Of a DNA stretch of 64,000 bases, positions 43,848-55,359 are shown one piece after another; positions within the stretch are counted from its first letter, which is position 1; each line of letters opens with the position of its first letter. This DNA comes from Arabidopsis thaliana (lineage: Eukaryota > Streptophyta > Magnoliopsida > Brassicales > Brassicaceae), in NCBI RefSeq assembly GCF_000001735.4, contig NC_003075.7, positions 10,789,001 through 10,853,000 on the forward strand, given 5' to 3'. A program made the translations under genes and the position numbers. The notes beneath the pieces are model-generated. The model was not told where the DNA came from, did no database searches, and worked only from the letters and a program-made list of their open reading frames with translations.

Positions 43848-46559
43848 ATGTCGTCAGGAGAGTGTAGCAATGTGCAGTTAGATGATCATAGGAAGAATAA
43901 CTTAGAGATTGATGAAGGGAGAGAATTTGAATCAAAAGAGGAAGCTTTTGAGTTCTACAAAGAATATGCTAACTCTGTTGGTTTTACTACCATTATTAAA
44001 GCTAGTCGTCGTTCAAGAATGACCGGGAAATTTATTGATGCCAAGTTTGTTTGTACGCGATATGGAAGCAAGAAAGAAGACATAGATACTGGTTTAGGTA
44101 CTGATGGATTTAACATTCCTCAAGCAAGAAAACGTGGTAGAATTAACCGGTCATCGTCGAAAACCGATTGTAAAGCTTTTTTACATGTTAAGAGAAGGCA
44201 AGATGGGAGGTGGGTTGTTCGTAGTTTGGTAAAAGAACATAACCATGAAATCTTCACTGGTCAAGCTGATTCCTTAAGAGAATTGAGTGGGAGGAGAAAA
44301 CTCGAGAAACTAAACGGTGCTATTGTTAAAGAGGTGAAAAGCAGGAAGCTTGAGGATGGGGATGTTGAAAGACTTTTAAACTTCTTTACTGATATGCAAG
44401 TTGAGAATCCTTTCTTCTTTTATTCCATTGATCTCAGTGAGGAGCAGAGTTTAAGAAACATCTTTTGGGTTGATGCAAAAGGTAGATTTGATTATACTTG
44501 TTTCTCTGATGTTGTATCTATTGACACTACATTCATCAAGAATGAGTATAAACTGCCTCTTGTTGCTTTTACTGGCGTGAACCACCATGGACAGTTCCTG
44601 TTGCTTGGTTTTGGATTATTACTAACGGATGAGTCTAAATCTGGATTTGTTTGGCTTTTCCGGGCATGGTTAAAAGCGATGCACGGATGCAGACCTAGAG
44701 TTATACTTACTAAGCATGACCAAATGCTCAAGGAAGCTGTCTTGGAGGTGTTCCCATCTTCTAGACATTGCTTTTATATGTGGGATACTCTTGGCCAGAT
44801 GCCGGAAAAGCTTGGTCATGTTATCAGACTAGAGAAAAAACTTGTGGATGAGATAAATGATGCTATTTACGGGTCTTGCCAGAGCGAGGACTTTGAAAAG
44901 AATTGGTGGGAGGTAGTTGATAGGTTTCATATGAGAGACAACGTGTGGCTTCAGTCGTTGTATGAAGATAGGGAATATTGGGTTCCTGTATATATGAAAG
45001 ATGTATCTCTAGCGGGAATGTGTACAGCTCAGAGATCAGACAGTGTGAACTCTGGTTTAGATAAATACATTCAAAGGAAAACTACATTTAAAGCATTTCT
45101 TGAGCAGTACAAGAAGATGATACAAGAGAGGTACGAAGAGGAAGAGAAATCGGAGATTGAGACATTGTATAAACAACCGGGACTTAAGTCACCTTCACCA
45201 TTTGGGAAGCAAATGGCTGAGGTATACACTCGTGAGATGTTCAAGAAGTTTCAGGTGGAGGTGTTGGGAGGAGTTGCTTGTCATCCGAAGAAAGAAAGTG
45301 AAGAAGATGGGGTTAACAAGAGGACTTTCAGGGTTCAAGATTATGAACAGAACCGTTCTTTCGTTGTGGTCTGGAACTCTGAATCATCTGAAGTTGTCTG
45401 TTCTTGTCGATTGTTTGAGTTGAAAGGTTTTCTTTGTAGGCACGCGATGATTGTTCTGCAGATGTCAGGGGAACTTAGTATTCCTTCTCAGTATGTGTTG
45501 AAGCGTTGGACAAAGGATGCAAAAAGCAGAGAAGTCATGGAATCTGATCAGACTGATGTAGAATCAACTAAGGCTCAACGGTACAAGGATCTTTGTCTCC
45601 GTTCTTTAAAACTGAGTGAGGAAGCATCTTTATCCGAGGAGAGCTATAACGCCGTGGTCAATGTGCTGAATGAAGCTTTAAGAAAGTGGGAGAACAAGAG
45701 TAACTTGATCCAAAATCTTGAAGAGTCAGAATCGGTTACAGCTCAAGATCTTCCAATACATGAAGAACAGAACAATACATATGACATGAACAAAGACGAT
45801 AATGTCGCTGACACAGGACAGGTATTGTTTTCTTCTCAGCTGGTTTCGTGGAACAAGACTATTAATCTCCTGATTTTTATCCTTAAGGCCTGTATTTGGT
45901 CTAACCTGGCTTTCTCTTTGTCTAGGAATATTCATTGCAAGAAGTCTGGAAAGTAACTGCTTTGCAAGAACAAAGAAACCGATACTCGATTCTCGATGAC
46001 TACCTCAGTGCCCAACATATGTCTCATGAAATGGTATACGAAAATAGTCCTTTACACATTTACAGTATTAAAAGGTTCAAATTTCAAACTTAGTGCCTCT
46101 ATGTGATTCACAGGGACAAATCAACTCGATGGCCTCAAATCGCAATGGATATTGTTCTGTCCATCAAAACATACACTCATTGCAGGGGCAATCCATAACT
46201 CACCCAAGGCTTTATGAAACTGTAAGTTGTTCTCTGAATGAGTCATCATGACCCTATTTTGATCCCATATATGAATTATAGCAGGTTTGATTGAAGTCTA
46301 TGTTTAAAAATTTATGGCAGGAACAATCAAGTTTCAGACCAGAAGCTATGTATGAAAGACTACAAGATATGGTAAAAGACTTGAACTAGACTTTAAAAGT
46401 CAACTCAAAAATTTCACGTGTTTCTCTGTTTACAAAGGAGTGAAAAGAGTTAGTGTTTATATTCATGAATGTTAGGGACAATCAACTGTTAGACATCATC
46501 CTCAGCAACATTGCAATGCTTCGAAACATCAACACTCCAACAGGAATTTCTCTCACTGA
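43848..46559 (+). CDS. FRS1: FAR1-related protein, domesticated Mutator-like transposase
   Basis: Exons 43848-45821, 45926-46033, 46114-46221, 46321-46371 and 46476-46559 give 774 residues; shorter splice forms are possible because intron 1 is open for some distance. The N-terminal FAR1 DNA-binding domain runs from GREFESKEEAFEFYKEYANS to KEHNHEI and has the WRKY-GCM1-type C/H pattern (KFVCTRYG, KTDCKAFLHV, HNH). The MULE transposase-like core starts near FSDVVSIDTTF, and a SWIM zinc finger reads VVCSCRLFELKGFLCRHAM. The glutamine-rich small exons encode the tail. Relatives FHY3 and FAR1 act in phytochrome A signalling as transcription factors; FRS1's own role is less defined. Likely AT4G19990. 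Confidence 0.94.
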
Positions 46560-47000
46560 GTCACTAGCTCTGCCTTTTTCGAGCACTAGGATTTAAATTG
46601 TGAATTTTTCTTAATCTTTGATTTTTACTTTTGATGATAAAAATGAATATATGTACATAAACAAATGTGGCAAATAATAATATATGTATAATTTTGATGT
46701 TTTCTTAATTTTTCGAAATCTTTAAATTACACTTCAAAAATATTGTTTTAGATACAAAATAACTTCATGTATATCAAAAGAAGAAAAATCACAAACATTG
46801 GTGATCAAGTGTGATGCTTAAATTCTTACTCAAGAATGAAATTTCTTATCAACATTTTTGACAGCAGGTAATAAGAAATTCATGATCAATCCTGATAAAT
46901 CATCATCATATATATTCTCCAAATGAAAAGCTTCCATATATGCAACTATCCTGCGTACATTTCTGAAAGTTGCTTGAAAATAAAAAATAAACATAGATGA

Positions 47001-47124
47001 TTTAAAACAGTATATATAAAGATGCATTGACCAGTAAACGATCGAGAGAACCGAAGAGACAGGAAATCATCAAAGTCAAAGTCTTCCTATAGGATCATGC
47101 TTGATGTTATCACCATTTGTCGCT
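47001..47124. repeat. dispersed direct repeat, copy 1
   Basis: GATGCATTGACCAGTAAACG and AGAGACAGGAAATCATCAAA here recur almost unchanged 1.28 kb downstream. Confidence 0.8.
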
Positions 47125-48280
47125 TCTTATAAAATTGTTAATATTGTTCATAATATATAGTTCTTCGAACATTTCTGAGAACTGAGTATTGTGGTTTCTG
47201 GTCAACACATTTGACCAACTCACTATTGACTCTTCAAGACAGTGCTGTATTTGTAGTTTTTGTCATTGACATTTTTTTTATATACTTTGATGATTTGATG
47301 AAGTACCTATTCTAATCCACACTTCTAGTGCTATCGGCCCCAATACGTATATCTGAACTGTAACACTTTTGTATTTTTCCGAATAGCGAATTTAATAGAT
47401 GAACCTTTTTTTAAAAAAAAATGGGGAATTTTACAGAATTAATGAGTTTGTGCACAACTTTCGTAGACCTTCAAAGTTTATATATCATAATTATCCTCAT
47501 ATTTCTTTCTTTTTTGATTAAAGTAAATTTTATAATACAAAATTATAGGCGTATACGATGATAGTGTTTTTTGGTGACTTCTACAAACTACAAGCTTTGT
47601 ATTTATTTTATTTTATACCTTTTATTGTACACATATAACATATAGTTTATGAACGGGAGGAAGCTTCATCAAATAAACAACCCACCGCCTAATTGACGGG
47701 CAAGTGACAGCTCTTTAACGGTAATTAAATTTATTTTAGGGTTTTGTTAAGAATGACAATACATACTTACGCGTGATTTTTCTTAAAATAATCGACGGAC
47801 AAGTGAATCACGTTGGAATGATATACTATACGATGAAATCGATTATTGAATAATTTAGGTTTTAATTTTATTATAATCTTAAACTTATAACGACGTAAGC
47901 AGCTTCTCGTCATTGCTGATCATCACACTTTATATCAAATCTTCAGAAACAAAATTTATAAATTGAGAGTTTGCATCAGTATTTATTTTCTTAATTCTGA
48001 AGCAAATATTAATTCAGTGTTTGATAAATAAAAAAACCATGAAAGGGTGTAAACATTAACTACAAATGCATATACTATCGTTAAGATTCGAATCAGTAAG
48101 TAAAATTTGGATAATTCAAATCGATTATCTTAATAAATACATATATAGTGTTAGCTTTCTTTTTCAGCTTGTATACTTCTGTAATGATGAAAAAAAAAAT
48201 CAATATCACCATAGACTTGGTAAATTGCTGGTAAATGCATCATACAAATTTAAAATCATAATCATGAGAAAATTATTCGT

Positions 48281-48405
48281 TTATAAAACAATATACAAAA
48301 GATGCATTGACCAGTAAACGATCAAGAGAACCAAAGAGACAGGAAATCATCAAAGTCAAGTCCTCATATAAGATCATACTTGACGTTATCTCCATTTTTC
48401 GCTTT
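48281..48405. repeat. dispersed direct repeat, copy 2
   Basis: Second copy of the 47001-47124 unit, same orientation, about 85 percent identical by eye. A short echo (CCATCAAAGTCAAGA) occurs again near 48949-48963. Confidence 0.8.
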
Positions 48406-49366
48406 CAAAATTATTTTCATTATCACTCCATCTCTATCCACCTAAACTACTAATATTTTTGTACATATATAAATAAAAATATTGAAATTAACCTTACATA
48501 CAAGTTAACGCTCTTATGAAAAGCTAGTTTGAAGCCTGACATACATTTCGGTTATTACTAATTTAGTATATGCGATAAAACTTCTGAGGAAAAAAAGATG
48601 ATACATTACAATTTAGTTTAAACCAACAACATGGTTTGATTGTCATAGATCATTTTGGATATATTTTCCTTTTTAGCAATAAAAATAACTAAATGGAAGC
48701 TTAATTTTATTTAGTCTAGGAACTTTTGGTTACAAACAAACTATTATCTTTTTTAGAATAACTTATTCCGGGAGATATATTTAGTTGATTTTAGTACGGT
48801 TGATTTGGAGGATGTATGTCATCAAGTTCTCTTCCAGTAGAAAATGATTTATGATTTATTTTTCGTCTATTGAAAAAGTTACAATAATTGAATTAGTAGT
48901 GAAAGTTATACTAGTTCAATTAAATTCTTACTTACACTTAGGAAACCCACCATCAAAGTCAAGACTCAAGAGAACAACCTTTTATATAACCAAAAGTGTA
49001 CAATTTAGCATTAAATAAAATGATCACAATAAAATTTGGAATCCTGGTCTTCATCAATTTAGTGAATCCTCAGCTATTTCTTACACCATAAATTAGTTAA
49101 ATTAAGAAAAAGATTATGCTAATACTTAAAATTCAAATACTTATTCAACACTCAAATGATTTACACACTGCCCAATTTATTATATTGAAGTTATTTGTAC
49201 ATAAACATATTAAAATCCTCAAAGGTACTAGTCAACGTCAACGACCATCAAGACTTAGCTACATCTCCTTCCCGCATATAAAGTAAAACCTTAATCCTAC
49301 CTCCTATGCAATGTATACAAGCTACACCAAAGAAAAAAAAAATTGACAAACAAATATAAAATCCCT

Positions 49367-49993
49367 ATGAACAACTCTAGAGAAGACCAGTGGTTACAAC
49401 ACTATGAGCAACAAAATATTCAAGAGATTACTCCGTGCTTCAACGCCATTAACATCGCGTCATCGTCGGGATCTTCCCTTGGAGACGGTGGTGCCGCGGC
49501 ACATGAAGCTGCTGGAAGGAGATCTAGGGCTTCGAGGAGAGCCATACCAACAACCCTCCTAAACGCAAACCCTAGCAATTTCCGAGCCCTAGTTCAGAAA
49601 TTTACCGGACGTTCTGCCGGAGGTGAATCCAACCGCAGAAAAGGTCCGGTGACTTTGGATTTCGGGTCTCCCACTACAATCTCCAAAGAAGCTATCTTTC
49701 CAGTCTCAAGCGATCGAAGTAATAACAATCTTGATCATGTGGTCAACCAACACGTGAGTAACGAGCAGCGTCACGTGACTTGGTCAGGTACAGAATCAAT
49801 GATGTCGTATCAGTTAGGCGAGGAAACTAACTCGGCGGTTTACAGCAGCGGGTACGATGATCAAGATCTTCCGAGGGAATACTCCGGGAATAGTAGCTAT
49901 GATGAAAGTTTGGATCACATGGATTATTATCAAGATTTCCACCGTGAGACGGCAACATTGGAAGAGTTTATGATGAGAGATCTCGATTTATAA
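49367..49993 (+). CDS. VQ-motif protein
   Basis: Single exon of 208 residues, ATG at 49367 (the frame is open upstream without another ATG). The VQ motif reads NPSNFRALVQKFTGRSAG, fitting FxxxVQxxTG. VQ proteins bind the C-terminal WRKY domain of group I and IIc WRKY factors and are phosphorylated by MAP kinases, tuning defence and stress transcription. The C-terminus is acidic and tyrosine-rich (YSSGYDDQDL, LDHMDYYQDF). Nuclear location is inferred. No introns, as usual for this family. Likely AT4G20000. Confidence 0.93.
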   Translation: MNNSREDQWLQHYEQQNIQEITPCFNAINIASSSGSSLGDGGAAAHEAAGRRSRASRRAIPTTLLNANPSNFRALVQKFTGRSAGGESNRRKGPVTLDFGSPTTISKEAIFPVSSDRSNNNLDHVVNQHVSNEQRHVTWSGTESMMSYQLGEETNSAVYSSGYDDQDLPREYSGNSSYDESLDHMDYYQDFHRETATLEEFMMRDLDL

Positions 49994-50284
49994 TATAGCT
50001 TGTTTTTAGTCATTAGATATTATGAAGATGATAATAATCATGATCATCATAATGTTACTTAGGGGAAAAACAAGTTTCTTAGAAATATTACTTTACAATT
50101 GATTTTCTAATAATATTTGAAGAAATAAATAAAATATGTTCCAAAAACTTCCAATATATGATGTGAATTTTGTACGAATCACTTGAATTCAATTAAAGGG
50201 TTACGTTGAAAAATTAAAATGGATTTGGTATGGTGAATTACTTAAAAATTTAAAAAGTTTTAGATCTAGGAAGGAGTTTAGTTA

Positions 50285-50561
50285 GAGCATCTCCAAAATA
50301 GAGTAGTAACTTAATCTTAGAGTTGGTTTTTTCTCCAATCTTATTTTGTTTTGGAGGTGAAAATAAAAATCTCCAAATTTTGATGTAAAATGAAAATACA
50401 AAACTCCAAATATGCTGTAAAACAAAAAAAAAAAGACAACTCCAAATATAAATAAAAGTTTGGATATTTCTATTTTGGAGTTAGAAATGAAGATAGGTTG
50501 AAGAATTTTTTTATTATCTCAAAATAGAGTTTAAAGATGAATATGGGGGTTGCAGATGGTC
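50285..50561. mobile_element. PIF/Harbinger (Tourist-like) MITE
   Basis: 277 bp. Left end GAGCATCTCCAAA; right end reverse-complemented GACCATCTGCAAC. TTA on both flanks (50282-50284 and 50562-50564). Internal CTCCAAAATAGAG and its near-complement CTATTTTGGAG add a subterminal foldback. Typical of the common plant GAGCATCTCCAA MITEs. Confidence 0.82.
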
Positions 50562-50564
50562 TTA

Positions 50565-52369
50565 CCATACTACACAACTCGTTTATGTGTTGTTTGTACC
50601 TAGTGTTACTGATAATCCAACTCTGTTTTCTAAAAATTAATTCTAGTTTGCAGTACGTTAAAACGATTTTGATTGATATAACAGATTTGATAAGTATATA
50701 AATCGTTTAAATTTCGTATATTCATAAAATAATTTAATTTCTATATTTAACATAATAAATTTAAAATTAAGTAAAACGATTTTTGAAAACAACTTGTATT
50801 TTTCACCAATACAACCTTTGAATATCTCAATGCACTTTTTGAATCTTCCAATAATCAATGTAAAAGTACAAAGATTTTGAATCTTCCAATAATCAATGTA
50901 TAAGTACAAAAGTTATGTTTTCGTATGTGCTTACGTTCCCATATATGTAAAACAAAATTCATTCATTTTGAAGACTTTTACAATATTCCTTAGGAATGAT
51001 TCTTTTGAACTATATCTAATTAATATCGATTGACAAAAAAAAGATACATATTTCAACAGTCAGTTCCATTAAATATATCGGATAAACTATCGTAATTTCA
51101 TAAAATGAAATTTACTGGTTTATGGTAATGGTACGTACTATTCTACTATTTTGTTAGTATTATTTAGGTTTAGTTTTAGTAATATATATGCGTACGTGTG
51201 AACTCAATAAAAAAAAAAAAAAGAATACTTTCATAACTAAACATGGAACAGTGACTATCAAAATTGAGTGAAGCTGTAAGATGATGTCGGAGACTTAGTC
51301 ATATACTACTACGCGTAAAAAATTTATTTATCTTATATTGGCGAGAGTTTACAAAACATAAGAGAGTTATTTATGCTGTACTAGTGAAGCCGACAAAGAG
51401 AATGAATCAAAGAAACGGCCAAAAGCATCGTCAATTGAACCATTTCTGCAGTCAAAAGTTTTACTCGATTGCCTTTGTTTTCAATTGATCTAAAAATATT
51501 CATAAATTGAATTTCGTGGTCAAAGTTTATGACCAGTCCTATAGGTATATATCATAAAGTCAACTTCGCATCAATTATTGTTAAATTCTGTTCACATTTC
51601 ACTCACATGCTTAGAATCTGCGTTTGACTTTTAAAAACTTTTAATTTGAATTTTCAAAACGTATATTGTTCATTTGTTCATACGAATATATACAACTTCT
51701 TTTTACTAAAAATTTGGAATCATCTTTATTATTAACATTCACGTAACGAATTTGGTAATCATCAAACAAGTAAGAAATTGTATATCATATCGTAAACTCC
51801 GTAAAAAAAAAAAAAAAAAAAAAAAGAGAATGGTAATTTGAAAAGAAACCTCTAATTTTTTATTTTGATTAAAACATAAAATTTATTTCGAGAAAAACTT
51901 TTGACATAAGCGTTGTCTCAAACATTTTGTTGAATACAAAAAGCCAATAAAAGAATAGATGAGAGCTTCTTCCTTATAGGCGAACCACATCGCCATACAC
52001 GTTCATAACGTCGATCACCTTGATCTTGTATGGAGGTAAATACCGATTAATTCTTAGTAACTGCCTGACCTGATCCACAAGTTGACCATGACGCATTTTT
52101 TTTTAGCGTCCTACGGATTATGTATAGAACTATATCGTGTATATAGCAAAATCTATATATAGAGACATTATATAATATACATTTGTATGATGTAATGCAA
52201 AATAACCAAAAGCGTGTGGTCCAAAGGTTTGTTCAAAAGAAGGGTATGGAGTAAAGTAAATGATTAATCTTATGGATCCGTGTCAATTATCAAATTCCGT
52301 TATCCCCGAAAATTGTTATAGTTTTCTTTTAAAACTATTTGAAATGATCTAATTAACACAAATATTAAG

Positions 52370-52403
<34 letters not shown>

Positions 52404-53127
52404 CGATATTTAGTTTCAATATCAGTATAGATCTACTCTAGTTATGACAGCAAACTGTTGTGATTGCACTTGTTAAAATTAAGAAAAGATAAAAGCGACT
52501 CTTGAGCATCAAGTAAGGACAATTAACATCCTCGACAAGCAAAACAACGACCAAGTCAATATAATCATAGCTAAATTCTAATTGTATCACCTAACAAAAC
52601 AAAAACGTTTTATTGTATTTTTATGAGTTTTGAAAATTACGGCTATAGCGTGAAAGGTGAGACGTTTGTCTTTAGTCTTTACATGTCAATTTACGAAATG
52701 ACGACTGAAATCAAATTATTCTACGTGTTTTGATGTGCATGGCGTTTAGCTTATTGTTTTTTTCGATATGCGATAATAGTTTTAAGTCTACCAGTTTTAT
52801 ATAATAAAATGGCTATTATATTTATATCTACTGTATATGATATTTACACCAATTTTAGCAACATGCTTCTTGACTCCGACTATAAGTAATTGAGATGGAC
52901 CCAAAACAATTATAATAGTGAGGCCCATACAAGGCCCAAAGTGAACTGAATAACTAAGATACAGTTATCTCCGCGCCAACACAAAACGACGGTAAATTAC
53001 TACTTGCCTGAGAAAATTTTGCCCCCTTTTGCTTCAATTTGTTGTTTCCTTAAACCCTTCAAAGCAAAATTAGGGTTTCTCTTGGTTTTCGCAAATTAGG
53101 GATTTTTTCTCTCGTTCTCATGAAAAG
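50565..53127. other. AT-rich intergenic
   Basis: No gene seen. A direct repeat of TTGAATCTTCCAATAATCAA occurs at about 50838 and 50878. The last 150 bp, with CCGCGCCAACACAAAACGAC, is the OSB2 promoter. Confidence 0.4.
52369..52402. repeat. TA microsatellite
   Basis: An uninterrupted TA run of about 16 units, the longest in the window. Confidence 0.9.
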
Positions 53128-54989
53128 ATGAGTTTGATTTCCAAATCCTTGGCAAGAATTGAATGTTCGCCATTTTTTTATCCAAGAGCTTCAGAAATCA
53201 CTACCGGAAAACGGATAACCTCTCCGCAAATCCGTTTATACACTGCGGCGGCCGTCGGCGGGAAAACTGGAAATGGAGAAAGGAAACAAAGAGCCAAAGC
53301 ACCGGCGAAAACTCCGGAGGCAGTGACACCTGTGAAACCGCTGGAGATTGCGTCAGTCACGGCGACGACGGAGAATGAATTGCCTCGGCCTAATGAGATA
53401 GCTTACGAGAGTGAAGTAGCGAATTGGGTTAATCTGATTGGATTTGTTGATCAACCAGTTCAATTCGAAGCTTCTTCTGATGGCAAATTCTGGGCTGGTA
53501 CTGTTATTTCCCAGAGGTCTGCTTCAGATTCCTCTGGTTTCTGGTACTCTCTCTAATCTATACTCAAAGATGAGATTTTTATTTGTAACTTTGTTTGTGA
53601 TTCATATTTGAAAAGGTTTTGGATTTTGTTTTGTCAGGATTCCGATAATATTTGAAGGCGATTTAGCTAAAACCGCAGCTCGATATGTAAGCAAAGACGA
53701 TCAAATTCATGTGTCTGGGAAGCTGTTTATAGATTCTCCTCCTCCAAATATGACTTATGCACAAGCCAATGTTCAGGTGTGAGCTTTAAATAGTATTTGA
53801 TCAGTTTTATGATACTTGTGAGAAGAGTACTATGTTGATTTGATTATCCCTCGAGTATGTATGAAAAGTTCCAGAGAACCTTTGTAACTTTAGGTGGTTG
53901 CTACTTGCTTTACAACAGGTATTGGTCCAGAATCTTAACTTTATACAGCCTATGTCCCCGTCTCCGTCGCCATTTATGGTTATGTCATCATCTGAAAAGG
54001 AAGAAAGTGGTATCAAGAAGCAGCCTGGTATGTCTCATGTAACATTTCCAATGAACAATTTTCAATTGGCGCTTGTGTTAGGTCTGAGAAAGGCTCTTAG
54101 GGAGCTACTTTTTAATCTCTTGTGATGTATTTAATGAAAAATGTGTTTTCTTGTGAAATCTTTCTGGCATACATTTGTTTTCAATGCTCTGATTAATGGT
54201 TTGTTAAATGAGTCTCTAGCTAGAGCTAAGCAGGATATAGTCATTGATGAAGCTTCAGATTCTTGGAATCACCTCATTGAAAATCCTAAAGAATGGTGGG
54301 ATCACCGGGAAAATAAAGTCAATGGATTGGTAAATGCCCCATGTGCTTAACTATTCATCCTTATCTCACTCGCAATCTTTTGATATGGTGTCTGCTAAAT
54401 CTCTCTACTAGTTTTCTGACTTCTTGGTTTTTCTCCTACATAGGTAAAACCTAGGCATCCTGATTTCAAAAGCAAGGACAGTAGTTTTTCGCTGTGGCTC
54501 AATAAGGCTCCTAATTGGGTTTTGCCAAAACTCGAAGGACTCGAGTTCGATGTTCTAGTCCCTAAAGCCAGAGTTGTAAAACAACTTAAAGGTAAAGTTC
54601 CCAGTCATTTCCATGTTCCTATGCAACTATACAAAGAAAGTTGTTTACAGTTATGTGGCACTTGTTCAAGTATGTTTGTATAAACTGAAATCTGGGCTGA
54701 TATGTGTAGGAGAAGAATCATGGAAGGACTTGGTTCAGAACCCAGATAAATGGTGGGACAATAGAATCGACAAGGTAGGATACCAATATCTTTTGCTCGG
54801 TTTTTCATCAATCTTTCCAAGAAACTGACCTATTGTCCCAATATCGTTTTTGTTTTGAAGAGAAATGCAAAAGCCCCTGATTTCAAGCACAAGGAGACAG
54901 GTGAAGCACTGTGGCTAAACGAGTCTCCTACTTGGGTATTACCGAAACTGCCACCAGTCAAGAAGAAACAAGAAAGTATTGTCTTTTAG
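53128..54989 (+). CDS. OSB2: organellar single-stranded DNA-binding protein
   Basis: Seven coding exons: 53128-53543, 53638-53776, 53919-54027, 54220-54329, 54444-54591, 54710-54774 and 54861-54989, for 371 residues. The N-terminus (SLISKSLARIECSPFFYPRA) is basic and serine-rich, a transit peptide by appearance. The middle is an OB-fold SSB-like domain (NWVNLIGFVDQPVQFEASS to PNMTYAQANVQ). The C-terminus has two PDF motifs, each W-x-x-L-x-x-NP-x-x-WWD, then PDFK-x-K and LWLN-x-(A/S)P-x-WVLPKL, which bind single-stranded DNA in this plant family. OSB proteins restrain organelle genome recombination; this member (also PTAC9) is found with plastid transcriptionally active chromosome. Likely AT4G20010. 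Confidence 0.95.
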
Positions 54990-55359
54990 CTTTAGAAACA
55001 TTATCTCCATGTAAAGAGCTCCAAGTGTTTACAAAATTCATCATTTCTATTCAAAGTGGTCTTCAAAGTTCCGTTTGATTTTTGGTTAGTAGACTGAATA
55101 CAGTAGCTACAAGTGTGGACGATTCCAAATGTCTCAGGTAAAGCAAGCATATTAGGTCTTAAAAGAACTTCTAGAAAGAGTGTTTCAATTTCACAAGCGC
55201 AACCAACAACGTTAACAAGCTCAACTTAAGAGAAAAAAGGACTAACTATTGTCTTACAAAGTAGAAAGATGACTAAATACTATTTACTGTAAAACTTAAT
55301 AAAAGGCCTTTGACACTTCTCTCCTTATTCAGCTCAATTCACTGCAGCATGCTCTCTGT
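54990..55359. other. convergent 3' regions of OSB2 and MORF1
   Basis: The two genes end towards each other; their 3' UTRs probably share this 370 bp. No other feature. Confidence 0.5.

Larger units (their letters stand above)
46560..49366. other. intergenic between FRS1 and the VQ gene
   Basis: AT-rich. It contains a dispersed direct repeat (next entries) and a minus-strand frame ending at 46830 that reads NVRRIVAYMEAFHLENIYDD and KNVDKKFHS; no family recognised. The last 150 bp is the VQ promoter and leader. Confidence 0.4.
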
